A stretch of 64,000 nt of DNA, from NCBI GenBank assembly GCA_907165065.1, contig OU015525.1:44684037-44748036 (forward strand), given 5' to 3'. The notes beneath the pieces were generated by a model that was not told the origin of the DNA, made no database searches, and was given only the letters and a program-made list of their open reading frames with translations. Origin of the DNA: Caprimulgus europaeus. Its lineage: Eukaryota; Chordata; Aves; Caprimulgiformes; Caprimulgidae. Below, in pieces: positions 1 through 15,600 of the stretch. The position numbers were made by a program, and so were the translations under genes. The stretch's first letter is position 1; each line of letters begins with the position of its first letter.

Positions 1-424
1 GTGCAAAAGTTTTAAATTTAAAACTGACTTTTGCACTGAGCTGAAGTTTTTGGAGGCAAGGTAGGTCAGGAGGTTTTGCAGTACTTCCTGTAAATTAAAC
101 TCAGTGTTTAATTTACACCACTTCTAAAGCAGAGAAAACTGACCCATCAGAAAATGAAATGACTTAAACAAGATTCCTAAACTGGTAGCTGAGACAGGAA
201 TAGAAATTTGGATCTTTGAGGCCTAATCCATTGCTGTGAGGACTGGAAATGCTGCCTTTCACTTAGACACTAGTAATTTTGAAGTTTTGTTATTTCTGGG
301 AAACTGTGTGTACAGGTTTTTAACTTACAGATAATACTGCTTGAATAAGCTGCTCTAATACTGCACTGGGACAGTGGTGGGGTTTTTTTCATTCTTGCAA
401 TGAAATAATCTTGTGTAATTTCAG
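1..424 (+). other. 3' part of a PRKDC intron
   Basis: This is noncoding sequence before the first visible exon, ending in a TTTCAG acceptor. I see no repeat or RNA gene in it. Confidence 0.8.
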
Positions 425-651
425 AGTGGCATAGTGGATCCAGTTGACAGCACTTTGAGAGATTTCTGTGGTCAGTGCATACAAGAATTTTTGAAATGGT
501 CTATTAAGCAGACAACACCAAGACAGCAGGAGAAAAGCCCAGCAAACACCAAGTCTCTTTTTAAACGGTTGTATAGCCTTGCTCTTCATCCCAGTGCTTT
601 CAAGAGACTGGGTGCAGCACTTGCTTTCAACAGCATCTACAGAGAATTTAG
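425..651 (+). CDS. PRKDC: PRKDC exon 1 of 60 in window
   Basis: HEAT-repeat segment, about human residues 1012-1087. It begins in phase 0 with [18 protein letters not shown] and runs through [20 protein letters not shown] to REF plus a split Arg codon (AG|G). The donor is GTGAGC. Every residue stretch has a close human counterpart. Confidence 0.95.
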
Positions 652-3600
652 GTGAGCAAACAGAGCTTGAAACAGTAACTAGCTTGGACTAAAGGTTCAA
701 GGAGGTAAAAAGAATTAAGTGTAGAACTCAAATACTCATCCACTGACACTCATTCTATTAATGTGTATGAGATAGTTGTAAAGGTGAGTTACTCGGCTTA
801 TTTTTAATTATAATTTTGTAGTTTGGGCTATCTGCAAGTGGGGAGCATATAAATTTAAATTCCCATCACAAGTTTATGGGAAGTTATACCTGTTAAAGGT
901 CGTTAGTAAATATTCATTGCTATTCTTTTAGAGTGGTTTAGATGTATTTTTTGTGCAAACATCTTGTGCAGTTTATCTCTACAGTATTTTAATTTTTTTA
1001 AATTAGAATTTCACACTTAGTGCTTCTTCTGCTCATGTTTCTCATCAAATTTATTACTGATTTTTAAAGGGAAGAAAATTCACTGGTGGAGCAGTTTGTA
1101 TTTGAAGCATTGGTTATATTTCTGGAAAGTCTGGCCTTAACCCATACGGATGAGAAATCATTAGGTGAGCTATAATTAATTAACTATGAAATTAAGAAAA
1201 AAGCCATCCTGTTGAATCTTGGATTAAAAAAGAAAAACTACTGTAACTGTAGGAAAAGTAAATGTGCTTACTTTTGCAACAAAGGAATGATTATTTGTCA
1301 TTAGTAGTAGAGAGGTCATTTGATATCTATTTAGGAACTCCTTGCAACATATAAAGGTACAAGATTTTGAGCGCAGGACAAAGAACCGTTTCATATTTAC
1401 GGTGATTTACAATTTTATATCAACACTAAAAATGCTAGTGGTGCTTTTGATTTGAGTTGTGATTTTGCAGTTAGATAGTGTAAAAATGTAGCTAGATGAG
1501 AGTCTTGAAGTTTACTTTTTTATAACAAACTGAATGCTTCAAAAATTGACATTGCTATATATTATGTGGAAGATTTTCACCATTTTATAATTGTCATTCT
1601 TCTTTACAACAGTATGTAGCTGTGTGAAGAATCTGTGACCTCTGCCACAGTACTAATAATTCTTCAGTAAACCTGCTTTTCTCTCTTTTTTTTTTTTTTT
1701 TGTTGTGCTCTGACTTTCATAAATTAATAGTAATTAGAATGCAAAACTAAAAACTCATCTTACAGAGCTTTTTTTCTTTCAGAGAAACAGTTTAGGATAT
1801 CTTAGAAGTGATCTCAAAAGAAATACTCATATGGGAAAATGTTACTGTTTCTCTAAGCATGATCACAGAGAGTAGAATACACAGTTACGTAGCAGAGGCC
1901 TCATGTTTGGCTAAGGCCGTGGTGGCCTGTCTGCTGTTTTATGATCTTGTTCTGCAGCCTCGAAAAATTTACTGTAGAAGCACAGAACAGTGGAGTACAG
2001 AGTAGTGGAGAGTGCACACGTTATCCTGTGTTTAAGTCTCTTGCACCATTCCATAGTGCTAATACCTCCATTCATTTAACCAAGTTACTAGCATTTATTT
2101 ATAGGTGTCAATTGCCTTTCTGTCTCTTTCTGACAGGTACTGCTCAACAATGTTGTGACACTATTAATCACCTGAAGCGCATAATCAAGCATAAAGCGCC
2201 GTCTCTGAACAAGGAAGGAAAACGGCGAGTACCACGGTCAGCAATTTGACATTTTTGGGGGTTTTTTTTAATATTGCGTTTTAATTAACAACATATGCAG
2301 TTCCATTAAACACTTGAGATTCTGAATGAGGAATTCATCCTGTGACTGTTGCTGATGCAGATCTCCTGATATGTCTGTTGAACTGCTGGTGGGAAATGCT
2401 GGACGTGATACTAGAGAGGATCATGATGGTCATTCTTTATTCCAGCATGGTGAGCTTGCTTTAGTTTGGCAAGGACAGGCAGAAAGGAAAGCGATGTTCC
2501 CTCAGAGAGATGTTTCTAATAACATTAGCACTGGTGCTACAAAGCAGTTGGAGGAAACTCTTCAAAAGTCTTTATTATTGCTGTTAAATGTTAGCAGAAG
2601 TAGGACAAGCTGCAATAGGATGATCAGCAGTTAAAGAGGAGCAGTGATAAAGGTGGAAGAAGCAAGAATGGATTCAGTATCAGGCTGGATGAAGCTCTGA
2701 GTTAGCTGGTCTGATTTCATAACTGACCCTGCTTTGAGCAGCAGGCTGGACTGGAGACCTCCTGAGGTCCTTTTTTACCTGAACTATCATATGAACCTAA
2801 AGAAACAGGCAAGTGGAGTCTGAGAATTAGCTCACGGGTGTGGCATTTAGTAAGAAGGAAGCCTGAATAATTAGGGATGGGAAAAAACTGTGTGGCTTAT
2901 TTAAGCTTTAATCTCCATTTTTGTCTCTTTAGGTGTTATAAAGAGAAGGGAAGAGACCTGATTCTGCTTTTTAAGTTGTTGCCACAAAAACTATGCTCTG
3001 GGTATCCAAAGTAGAGTAGGGAGAAGGGAAAGCAATGCAAGATGTGCTTGTAGAAGAGCTCTTCCTTGTAGTGCAGATGGGTTGTGATTAGATAGATTTA
3101 TAATACTCGTGGAACATTTTAATTTTTTTTGAGTGGAAGACTATGGCTTCTTGGTAGATGTCATGAGAAATGTTAATCCTTAATATTTTTGTTCAGAGGA
3201 TTTCCAGCTACTAAGTCAGTGTGTCTTCTGGACATTGTCATGTGGCTCTTGGTGCAGTGTGGACGACCTCAGACAGAGTGCCGACATAAAGCCATGGAGC
3301 TCTTCTATGAATTTGTTCCTTTATTACCAGGTATTTTAAGTCACAGTGCATTATTATCTGCTTTCTAAATACTGTGCATGCCTTCCCTTAGTTTTTTGTG
3401 CAAAGTGTTAATTACAAGAATAATTATTTTGAAGTAAATGTCTGTTCACTGAGTGCGGTTAAATAGAAACTGAATAGTTGCTCATATTGGAAATCAAATA
3501 TTGTGAGAACCTCAGGGTTTTTGGGATATTTGTGGGCATAGAAGAGGGTTTTATTGCAAAATTCCTTCTGGCCAGGAAGGAGAACTTCCAGGCCCAGAAA

Positions 3601-6600
3601 TGCTGTTGTATCCAGCTATGAAGGCAGTATTTGCTGCCTGGGAACTAGTGGGAGTGTCTTACAAATTGTCCTCTTCCCTGTGGGTAATTTAAGTAGTATG
3701 ACCAAGGCTAGACCCGAACCAGTATCTTCTGTGTTATAAGATCCAGTTTAAAACACAAAGTTTGGACTTGTCAGTCCATTTGCCTCTAATTCCGTGCTAG
3801 TTTGAAATGTGTTTTTCCTAGAGAATTTATATTTCTGTTTTTATTTCTATCAGGAAACAAGTCTCCATCTTCTTGGCTGGCTGATGTTCTAAAAAACCGA
3901 GATGTTTCTTTCCTCATTAAGAAATTTGAAGGAGGTGGCAGCAATGCCAAAAGTCCATCTGGGATCCTTTCTCAGCCAACTCTTCGTGGTATGCAGGAGC
4001 CCTTCAGTTTACAGACTGTCATGCGTTGGATGGATATGTTCTTGGCAGCGCTGGACTGCTACAATACGTTCTTTGAGCTGCGAATGATCAAACCTCATGA
4101 AATACTGAGTGAGTGATTAACTGTTGCATTAGGTTTATTCATGTCTGTTACACAAAGCCCATCAAGGATGAGTTCCTAACTTGAAGTCCAAGGTTTTTTT
4201 GCTTAAGTGCAGAATTGATTAATTTTACAAACTCTCCCAAAGATTTCAATGACAGTTGTTGTACTGGGTGTTTTTTGATTAAGAAATACTTTGTTAATAG
4301 TGTATCTAAAAATGCTTCCTTTTAGTCCTTAGAAATACACATTTTCATTTCTGTCTCTCAGTCATCCGCTCACCAGAAGCTTCAAAATTTTCTTCAAAAA
4401 TTACTCTCTACAGCTAATTTCTTTCTGTTGAGGAGAGTGATAGGGTTTGGTTTTTTTTTAAATCCTTCCAAAGCTATTTACCTGCTCTTTATTAATGTCT
4501 GGAGGACGCTATCAGAAAGCAATGAAAGTCCCCTTTTCACTTCAAGCCCTGTACATGTTACCTTTCTTTAGTTCCTGATGCTTCAGCTGTATTTGAGTTT
4601 TGATCAGGTGCATAGTAATACCTTGTTGCAGCCATTGGGTCTTTCAAAATTTTTTTCATTTAATTATTCGTGTAGGTCTGAACATAATGTTTTCTATCAC
4701 TGATGGTACAGTTATATAGTTACTTCCTATATGACATCTTGTACAAGTTCCAGATAGTATGTCTGTGTCATCTCTTATCTTGGTTTAAAACAATACTGTA
4801 AGATGATTGTTGGATTCAGTTAGCATAGGGCTAGATTATTCAAAACTAAGGATTTGAATTTTTTATCCTTTTTATTACACATGCCTAAATCATAATCATT
4901 CATAAGTGCTTGTAATGATCAGTAGGTAGAAAGCTGCCCTTCACTGCCCAGAATGTTAATATTTGGAGCTGGCACAGGACTTTCGGAAGACACTGATGTG
5001 GTGGCTTTCTGTTTGTTATCTCAGTTCAACTGTTTTCTTCCAAACACAAAATAATACATTTAAAAATTGAAAGCTGCTGTATTATTTCAGCTTAGTGTGA
5101 TTCTTCTTAGGTGTAAATGAAAGATCATCATTCTTAGAAGCTGTGCAGTTCTTCCTTGAAACTATTGCGTTGCATGATATCCACGCAGCAGAGCAGTGCT
5201 TTGATTGCAGTTCAAAAGGCAGCACGTTCAGTCCACAAGAGAGAGACATGTATAATTACAGCAAGTGTACTATTATAGTCCGAATCTTGGAGTTTGTCAC
5301 TATGATCCTGGAAACGTGCCAGCAGGATTTTTGGAAGGTAGGCACTGAAACCTCTAGTGGATAAAAGATATGAATTTTATATGTAGGTAAAGATTTGTGT
5401 TTTCACTGTGAGCTTAGTTCACTGGAGAACATCGTTGTTAGCAGTGCTTTAATTGAAAGCACGGCTGAGCATTGTGAACTGTTATGGTCTTTGCATGTAA
5501 GTGAAAAGAAGTATATTGCACAGTTGAATTTTAGTGAGTGATGTAGTTTTGATTAGAGGAATTAATATTTCCTGGATATTCCAGTTGTATATTGACTATG
5601 AGATTCCTGTATGTTGACTGTGAGATTGTCGCTCTGTATGGAGTACTTGTAATGAATATTTCCTGTATGACTCCTGATGGCCTTAAACGTGTGGAGACGG
5701 CAGCTACTTGAAAGGCAGATTGTGGCAATTCTTTATTTAATTCAGTACAGATATTCAGGTCTCTCCATTTGATGTAATATAAACTGTATTTAACTGTATA
5801 AAATATAGTACTTATGACACACTGCCAAGTTTAGTTCCAGGACTCTGACTGTCTCTTGTTTTCAGTAAATCTCTAATAGTGTGCACAGAGGTGTGCATCT
5901 GGATTTCAAGGTGATTATGGGTGTCTAATGAAGACTGAAACAGGCCTATATGGACTTAAGAGATCTTATGTGCAGTTTGATGAGATAACATATATCCTAT
6001 GTATATTTTTATAGATACTTAATTTCTGCGTAGTAGCATGTTTGAGTGAAAGTCAGACATTTCACAGAGAAAGAGAAGGACACTTACAGCTATTATTTAC
6101 TATTCCATGTTTGGTTTCATTTTAGATAGAAAGATTAATGATAAATTATGAAAAATAAAATATGGAAATCTAAATTAAATTTTAAATTAACCTTTTGTTT
6201 AATGTTTTATGCTTCCTAGCTACTTGAGAAGGAACTGCTTAATGCAAAACTAATGGAGCTTCTGGTGATGACAGTGTGTGATCCATCACACATAGGCTTT
6301 AACACAGCTGATGTGCAAGTCATGAAAAATCTCCCAGATATCTCAGTAAAACTCATGAAAGCTTTGATGAAATCTCCCTACAAGGAATCTTTGAAACTGC
6401 ACATAAAACAAAAAATAACACTGCAGAGGTAAGTAGGGGTTTTCCAGTAAGCATGAATCCAGAACAAATGCCATTCACCATGAAAAACTGAAAGTAAATA
6501 ATGTTGTGTATGGTTGCACATGGAGCTCCCCACCAATGTAATGTTATTGCTTTTCTTTTCTCATTAGCATTGAGGACCTTTGTTCTGTTGATCTGTTTAA

Positions 6601-9600
6601 TTCAGATGCACATTTTGATCAAGTTAGGTTTAGTGCTGTCCTTTCTGCCTGCAAGCAACTCCAGAAATCTGGCCTGCTTCATTCAGTTCTTCACGATCAG
6701 GTAATTGGTTATGTAGAAAATAATGGTGAATATTTTTATACAGTAAAGAGCTTTTCTTGTGTAAAAGACCAGTATGAAAACAGAACAGTTGTGTAAAATG
6801 AGATCAGCAGTGAAGATCTGGTGTTTAATTGAATCAGAAATAAATGTTTTATGTTTACTCTACAAATCCGAGTAGCACAATACTGAGGTTTGAATGATCT
6901 TCATAATTATGTCCGTCTCTACAATTTCCAGGGCCCGGAGGCAACCAGAATCTACCTAAAACTTTGTATTAGTGAGCTCCACAAGACTAAAAGCTCAAAA
7001 AATTGGGATTTACTATCCTATAAAGGAGACATTTTTCAACGATTTTTAAACAGAGCACATTATAAAAGGAATGCCTTCTGGCTGATCAGAAGCAATATAG
7101 TGGGTCTGAGTTGCAGGAAAACAGAACAGAGCATAGTTGGGTTGGGGATCTAGTCTGTATTGGTTGAATTCTTTCTCCTCAGTTTCTGATTGTAGTAAAT
7201 CTCTATTTTACTGTGGGTAATTGAAGGAAAACAGACTGTGCAATAGTCAAAAAGGACTGAGAGACTTTGTCTACTGGTGAGCAAGTCTAGATTTAACGAG
7301 TAAAGAAGTACTTAATTTCTGTGGAGTGCTTGCCATCCATCCTCTATGTCTAAACAAAAGCTAGAGCTGTGATGGTAGGATGGTGATATTCAAGGAGCTG
7401 CATGATTTACCTTTTGTGACCCACCCATTTTGACTAAGCTGTTCGTTTTATTTCTGTAGTAATGGTGTTAACTTGAAAAAGATCTGGGGAAGGATCAGAA
7501 TCTTTTGAAGATTTTCAGATTACTATTAGTTTGTTCTGGACTTTTTACACAACAGGGTTGTGTTGTTAAAAGTCTTGTTCCTCAGTTAGAAAGGTGTCTT
7601 TGTCATGGTACATTTGTATTGCTTGATAAGAAAATGACCTGGAGTTCAAGTGTTTTCATTAGCTATACAGATGGATTGGAAGGCCTTTATGTTATTTCTT
7701 CAGCTTACATTAATTGTCATGTATGTTTGTTTATTTCCACAGGATGAAGGGCCTCATTTCTCTGTTGGCTCTAAGCTTCTTTCAGCTGTTTATAAAGGCA
7801 TTGCTCCTGGGGGTGAAAGGCTCTCTCTTCCATCGTTGGACATCAGCAGTAAGCGTTTAGCTGATAGACTCCTGCAGCTAGCCTTTGCTATTGATGACCA
7901 GGTAGGATAGGATACAGTTCTCCAGTTTTAGTACTCAATCATCATTTAATACTCATCATTAATAGTCTCCTACCTATATTTTGAGTAGAAGAGGCTAATG
8001 TTTTATTCATACTCCTACAGAGGAGCTGGCTTAACTGAGTGACAATTGTAGATAACAAGCATTTCAGTATTCTGTTCATGCTTTATTTTTGTGCTGTCTG
8101 GTAGCTTAAAACAGTTTGGGACAGGAGCTTTAAAAAACTCATGTGCTTTTCTAAGAAATAAATGAAATTTAATGTTCTTGGGATAACTCTGATTTTATGC
8201 CTTAATTTTCACAGTGTGAGGAGCTAGTAAGTCTGCTGTTGAACACAGTAGTGTTATCTGTGCCACTATCTGGAACATCCCAGAAGAACCTGGTCAATTT
8301 CTCTCATGGACAGTATTTCTACAGCCTGTTCTCAGAAACCATCAATCTACAGCTGCTGAAAAATGTGGATGTGATCATAGTCCAGCTGATGGAATCATCT
8401 GTTAGCAATCCCCAAATGGTAATAGACTTCTACTTTAAAAGGGCAAAGTCAAATAGGAATGTTAGAAGTAATACTGTAGGTGGATGTAGCATAGGGTGTA
8501 GTAGGGGGAAAAGTGCATTTGGTTGCACTTCAGACAGTATTGCATTGATAGGTTGGTTTTTGGGGGTTTTTTTTGTCATGGCCTACTGACACTACCTTCA
8601 TGATCTCTGGCAACCTGACATAACTTGGGCTGTCTATTGTCTCATGTCAAACTGAGTGGAAAGTGCTTACCTATTACCTATCCTGAAATCTATGCATTTC
8701 AGGATTTTTTTTGCATAGTACTTCAGATCAAGAATGTCCTTTCCAAGCAAGTCTGATTATTCCCATTTACTGTGCTTTGATTTTCATTGCAAAGTGGTCT
8801 GAGAGCACATGGGCTAGATTTGTTTTGGATAAAACTAAACTGGAAAATAAATTCCAACCACTAATGGGCATTCAGTCCACAGGACTAGAGTAGAGCTAAA
8901 CTGAAGTATTAAAAGGAGAGACACACACATACACATGTACAACCTCCCATGACCTGGAATAAATACAGGGTAGTTGTCACATACTCAGTGTCAGCACCAC
9001 TTGCTTTGCTCAACAGATTTTCTCCTGTTGGTCCACACTACTTACTAATGTAGAGCTCACCTTCAAGTCTGTGAAGGAAATGTGTTATAATTGAGAAGCC
9101 TTCTTCCAGTGCTTCTTATAAACAGAAGCATCAAAAAGAAAGGTCAAAAGTCCACTTTCCCTTTTGCTTAAAATGATGCTTAGGAAAGCAGATTATTCTT
9201 TTAAAAATAATTGGATTTTTGTAAATCCAAGATGTTATACTTAAAGATGTTACTTCCAAATAACATTTTAAAACACTGTGAGCATAATTTTTTTACGATA
9301 CCACAAATTGTTTAATGTGACTGTAGAAGGATGTTTATATGTTTTAAAAGACTAGTTCTTGTGATGATTTTGTAGTGTTTTCTGTGCAGAGCATGCCACA
9401 ATAGATTTACTTTTAAAAGTGTCTCTGATAAATGATAGGCAACTAATTTACACTGGCTACATGTGGCAATAGTGTTAAAAATCATCACTTCATTAATTTA
9501 AGTAAACAGCCAAATTGGGTCAAACACACACTTTTTTGTTTTCTACTGTTCTTCTTTGCCTGACTTTTTAAAATATATATTATGGATTACATTTGATAAG

Positions 9601-12600
9601 ATACCTCTTTAGCTTTAAGCATTTGTGATGTATGGGAAGAAAAAATAAGGTTTATTTTACTGTACCCATCCCAATCAGTGAAATCACAAGATTTGTAAGG
9701 TTAATCCTATTTATTAGGTGGTTGCCAACTATTAGGAGAATGCAGAATTCAAGTTTGGAAGTCAGTGACCATTAGTTGTTGAAGAAGAGATTGAAGCATA
9801 CTTAGTTCATATCTGGTATGCCATGGTTTATTTTCCTTTTCAAAATGTAAGCAAATAAGTTAGCATATGTGCTAGTTTTCCTATTTCTTTACGCTATAAC
9901 TAAAATTTTAAAGTCTTGATCTTTAGAGTTATTCTGGATTATCATTTATTTCTCCATATTCACACAAAAGGAAGGAATTGCTGCATTGTACTCTGAGTGA
10001 AACAGGAGAAAACTGGATAGAAGTATCTTTTTTTTAAAAGTGTATGCTTTTAATTTCCTGCAGAGAGACTTCTCCTGTATCCTTTTGGGATTTAAATCTG
10101 GCATTGCTCTTTAATGCTTTTTTTATGATTGCCTATACCAGTGGAGAGATGCTATCATCATTTCATTTGAGATGCAAGAATCTGCTTGTTGCTTTTCCTT
10201 CCAGGTTGGTAGCATTTTGAACGGCATGTTAGATCAGAGCTTTAGGGAGCGTGCTGTACGCAAGCAGCAAGGAGTGAAACTGGTCACAGCTGTACTAAGA
10301 AACTGGAAGAAACTTGACAGCTGGTGGGCCAAAGGTTCAGCTCCGGAAAGCAAAGTGGCAGTTTTGACCCTGCTGGCAAAAGTTCTGCAGGTATGCATTG
10401 CTTTATAAAATCCAGGTAATTTTTCCCATTCTGTAGGAATTGTATCTTGTTTTAAAGACGTGCTATTTCATTCTAATGTTTTATGTTTGGGAAAAAAAAG
10501 GAAAAAAAGTTGGAGAATATCAGAATCTGATTTTTTTTTTTTATTTGCAAAGTACAAAAATATTTGGACAGGCAGAAATTACAAGGTTTTTGCTCTTCTC
10601 GCTCCCCCCCCTCTTTTTTTTTTTTTAACTACTCTCATGTTTTAGGTGCCTCTTCCTTCTAGAAAATTGGTACAAATACAGAGAGTAAACTTTGAAACTG
10701 AGCAGCCTCTGATAATATTCTTTGTCATATTGACATCGAGGAAGTTGCAATGGAGGAGTTCTACCCATATCAACATACTGCAGAAAGATCTTTATTTTAA
10801 AGACCTTTAATTTCTGTTACACTGAGGTTTTGGTCTTTTTTTCTTTTTCTATTTTTAAAACACAATTTATCTACTTATCCTACTGAAGTTTTTTCAAAAC
10901 TTGTAAAAGTAGCTGTACACAAATATGCACAAAGATCACGGATTGAGAATTTTTTTTCCTTTTTTATAATTAATTATTTTAAACTTGAATTGTTTTAAAG
11001 GTATGTGTTAGAACACAGAATGTGAGCTGTATTGCTGTATTAGCTGGCACTGAAGTGACCAGTACGAAATCTGGCTTTGAGAGGAAGCTTAATATTTTTT
11101 TTTAACTGGAAAATTTCCAACATTATGATTTTGTTTGTATTTTGTAGCAGCTTTTAGAGTTCCTTTTGATAGTACTTTTAAAATCAGAATCACTCTGTAT
11201 GTGCTTTCTGTTCATTCAGTGTATGTTTGGAAAGAAACAGTTCTATAGCTTGTGGGTTTTTTTATTGTTGGTTAATATAATGATCGCTTTGACTAGTTAA
11301 AAAAAAAATTACTATTTTTTTTGTTTCTTCTGTCTTTCCAGATAGACTCTTCAGTTTCTTTCAACACCAATCATGAAGCATTTACAGCTGTTTTTAATAC
11401 CTATACCAGTCTACTTACTGATCAGAATTTAGGATTAAATCTTAAGGTAAATTGCTTACTTCAGTGGCTTTGATGGCATCCCCAGATTAGAATTAGTCAT
11501 TCATTAAATTCCCTGTTATTTGGCTTAAATTTCACCTTAGTTTGCACAGTAACATGGACATCACTTCCATTTTTTATTCTCCTATTCAGCTTCCTGGAAA
11601 TTGTAAATTGTCCTTTTTGTTCTTTAGACAGAAGGCAGAATCACAGATACTGGGTTTAGGTGCTCTTTTTTTTTTCTTACCGTACTGAAAGGAATGTAAT
11701 TTTTAGGGAAGAACTACTGTCAGTTGCAAATATTTTAGAAGTGATGGCTAGTCAGGCTTTTAGCAAGGACTAGCTTTTCCTACATGTCAAATTACGAACA
11801 TCTACCATGATTTTAATCTATGTCTGCAAGTGTGAGACCAGTAGTAATGGATTAACTGCTATATGTGCCTTGGTCAGGAGAGGGAGATAAATTACTGCAT
11901 ACTGAAAGTGGAAGATCCTGGAGCATAACATTTGGACTAGAAGATTAAAATTTTCTGCTTATGAAGCATTTTTGCATACTTAACTGCTCTGTCAGTCTAC
12001 CTTTAGCTAGACAGAGTTTTGTACTTTGCTGTGCACTCAAAATAGTCTGGGATCTTGCTTTAGCTGCCAGGTGGTGCATTAAATCAGTCACTTATGTGAT
12101 ACTGGGTGCTTGCTTAAAAGAGCAGTGAGATCTTATTCATAGCCATGTCAGCCATAAGATGTTAGTTAGCTTTTAACTCCTAATCAGCAGTGACCAAAGC
12201 TTGTTTTCTGAACTAGTACCTGCAAGATGAACAGCTACACAACATACCTTTGTCAGTACACTGAGACGTTAAATCGATAAGCGCAGACACTGCTGATTAT
12301 TTTGTGGTCCTATTCAACTTGCTTCATAGTTAGAGAATATTTTTTTTTTTTACTGTGAAACTGTACTTCTCTTCTTCAGGGCCAAGCAGTGATAATTCTG
12401 CCATTCTTCACTAATTTGACTGGAGAAAAACTTTATGACCTTAAGAATGCTCTTGATCAACTTGTAGCTTTCAGTTTTCCTATGAGGTCAGATGAGTTTC
12501 CCAAAGGAACCTTGAAGCACAATAACTATGTAGACTGCACTAAAAAGGTCAGTATTTTTATGAATGTGTAATTAGAAGCCTAAGTGGACTATGTCTAGAA

Positions 12601-15600
12601 ACAATGTTTCACACAGTCTGGCATTACAGAGAGATACCTTCAGCTCCTCTAAGGAAATTAGTTTTTGTTTCTGAGTTATCTCTTTATCCAGAAGTTTAAC
12701 TTCAAGATGCATGTTAAATTACACATATTATATACATATATTATTCTGAGCATCTGCTTCAGATCAGTATTGAAAAATAATTATACAATTAGATGGAATT
12801 TATTTGATCCATTGTGACTCCTTATTTTGTGTTTTACTTTTTTTCAGTTTTTAGATGCATTAGAATTGTCTCAGAGTCCAGTGTTGCTGCAGTTGATGAC
12901 AGAAATCCTCTGTAGGGACCACAGACATTTCATGGAAGACTTATTTCAAGCCAGTTTCAAAAGAATTTCCAGAAGGTGAGTTTGGTCTATTGGATTTTGC
13001 TCTTGTTCCCACTGAATTTTTGCTGAAGCAAATGTGCTTCCTCTGCTTCCTCTGTTATGTTGTCCTTGTAATAATGGTGATTTACATTGTAAAGTTTTAT
13101 GCAATAGTTTTAATTGAGATTTTGCTTTTGTCTTCACATTCCAAAAATATCTCTGAAGTGTGTGCAAGTGGCACCAACTTCCAGATGATGCTTCCAAAGC
13201 CTCAGCAAATTTTGTAAAGCTTTCTGTAAATTAGCATGTTTCAACACAATTCAGTTGAAGATAGTAATTGTGTGTGATACCTGTATTTTCTTTCCCTGTA
13301 TAACCGCATGATTACTATAGTTGAAAACACTTAAACTGACACTGAATTACTTTGTTCAACCCCTTTCAAAACATAGCAGTATGTTTATTTAATTTAATGT
13401 TTCTGGAGTGGTAAATTATAGACACATACTGTGACCACAGAAGAGGTCTTCAGTTTCTTTCAAACCAAACATTCCAATTCATGATGGGTTATTAAGTAGT
13501 GACTATTTTGGACCATATAGTTTCCTGGACAAAGTCATTTTTCTTATGCCCAGATCCCATTTCTGAAGTTTTAGCTTTTATAAAATTTTTCAGAACAGTT
13601 CATGTCATAGTGGAACATTTGACAGGCCACAGAAGGATTTGATAACCATGAAATCTTCTCCCTTTTCCCTTGTTTGCACCCATCCTTCACATGTACCAGA
13701 CTTTTTTTTTTAATATATAGTTTGTTCAGTGAAAATGGACTGAGAAAGTTAATAATTGCTTTTGGATTAAACTAACAAAGATAAACAAACAAGTTCACCA
13801 TCTGTGGCAGAGTAAGAAACAGATTTTCTCTGGAGAGCTCCACAATAAGTGGTGATTCAACCTGATCTTGCATGTCTTGTAGGATGATAATTCAGGAGGG
13901 TATGAAAACAGACAAAAAAAATTTTAAATGTCAGGGGTTTTTGAAACATAAATGGAGTCTGGTAAAAGTGTTGTTATCTTGAGATTTCCATCTTGTTTAG
14001 GAGCACCACTGAAAAACAAGTGATACTGTTGGAGACTGTTCACAAAATGTTCCAGAGTGAAGACCTTCTTTCAAACACGACCCGTCAAGCTTTTCTGGAT
14101 CGCTCCCTCCTCACTCTCTTGTGGCACTGCAGCTTGGATGCATTGAGAGAATTCTTTGGCAAGATTATAGTACAGGCTATGGATGTACTTAATTCCAGAT
14201 TTACAAAGGTATGATTTTTTTTGTATTTTTTATTTATTTTGTTTTTTTAGGATTGGAGAAGGTCTAATAAAATGCTGATGTTGGTATGTACATTTTGCTT
14301 AACTTTGAGTGAGACACTAATTATAACCATTTGCTTTCCAAATTTTCTGTATCTTGAAGCAGAATTTTGTGCCAATTACATAGTTTGGTTATTAGTGAGA
14401 AACTTATTTATTCCAACACACTATTAATTAATGTATGTTTGCATATCTACTGTGTATAAAAATTGAAGTTGGAATGTTATGTATGTATATCAACAGGGGT
14501 GTGAAATTCTGTCAAAAGCAAAATCTCATTCTAACTTTGAAATAAAATTGTATAAAGTTGTACCCTGTTGCTACATTGTAAGAGAGAGGTATTCAACCTC
14601 TGTAATGAAAACTCTTTAATTAGCTGCCTTCTAGATAAAGAAACACAGCTTCTAATCATTGTAAAGATCCTTCAGCAAGGGATTAGGAGCACAGGTCTTC
14701 CTTTCTCTATTTACAGCCTATACTCTGATTTAGAGTGTAGTTAAAAGGCAATGATTTTGTTGCTGGTGGAGGTCTCTGCTCTTGCCATAATTCTTCACTC
14801 CTATGGTTTTGTTGATGCAGCTGTTTAAAGGCAGCAGGACAAACAAGATGCTGAAATGATTCAAATTTAGTAAAATGTGAAAACCAAGGCTTATGTATAG
14901 CCACCCCCACCATGTTTCTGTTGTTGTAAACATTGGCAGCAAAGTAAGATGTTTAAAAAAAATAATGAATAATATGCAGTGTGGTGACAGGTATGTATGT
15001 TTTGCTTATAGGTGTCATGAGTCTGAGCCATTACTTGGTATTCTGCTTATTTTACTCCAATATCACTATAATGATTTAGGCCAATTGTAGTTAAGACAGC
15101 TCACCTGATAAAGAGCAAGTCAACATAGTTTTAATAACTGTATTACACAGGAACTCCAAATCTGTTAGTCTTTTATTAGCATCAGCTCTTTTCTCTGTTT
15201 TAGAAGGTAAAAGTAAGCTGAAGGCTGCTTAGTAGAAACTAGAGTAACTGTGGAGCTATTTAGGAAGGGCAGGATCCAGGAAATCTCTTTCTGATGTTTT
15301 GCTTATTTGTTTCCAGTCCAATGAATATACTTTTGATACACAAGTCACCAAGAAAATGGGGTATTACAAGCTGCTAGAAGTGATGTATGTGCGACTTTCA
15401 AAAGAGGATGTTTACTCCAAAGACTCTGAAATTAACCAAGCTTACCGTGGCTCCGTAAGTGTAGAAGGAAATGAACTTACCAAGACACTAATAAAGTAAG
15501 ACTATTATTTTTTTTTTTTTTAATTTCCTTATAATTTCTAATTAGGTTTAGGCAGATACACTTTTTAGAATCATAGAATGGTTTATGACCTTTACAGGTC

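Noticed and set aside
2371-2634. 87-codon open frame in intron 3
   Set aside because: Starts right after a CAG-like site, but its phase and the lack of a donor do not fit exons 3 and 4, and the residues match no known part of DNA-PKcs.
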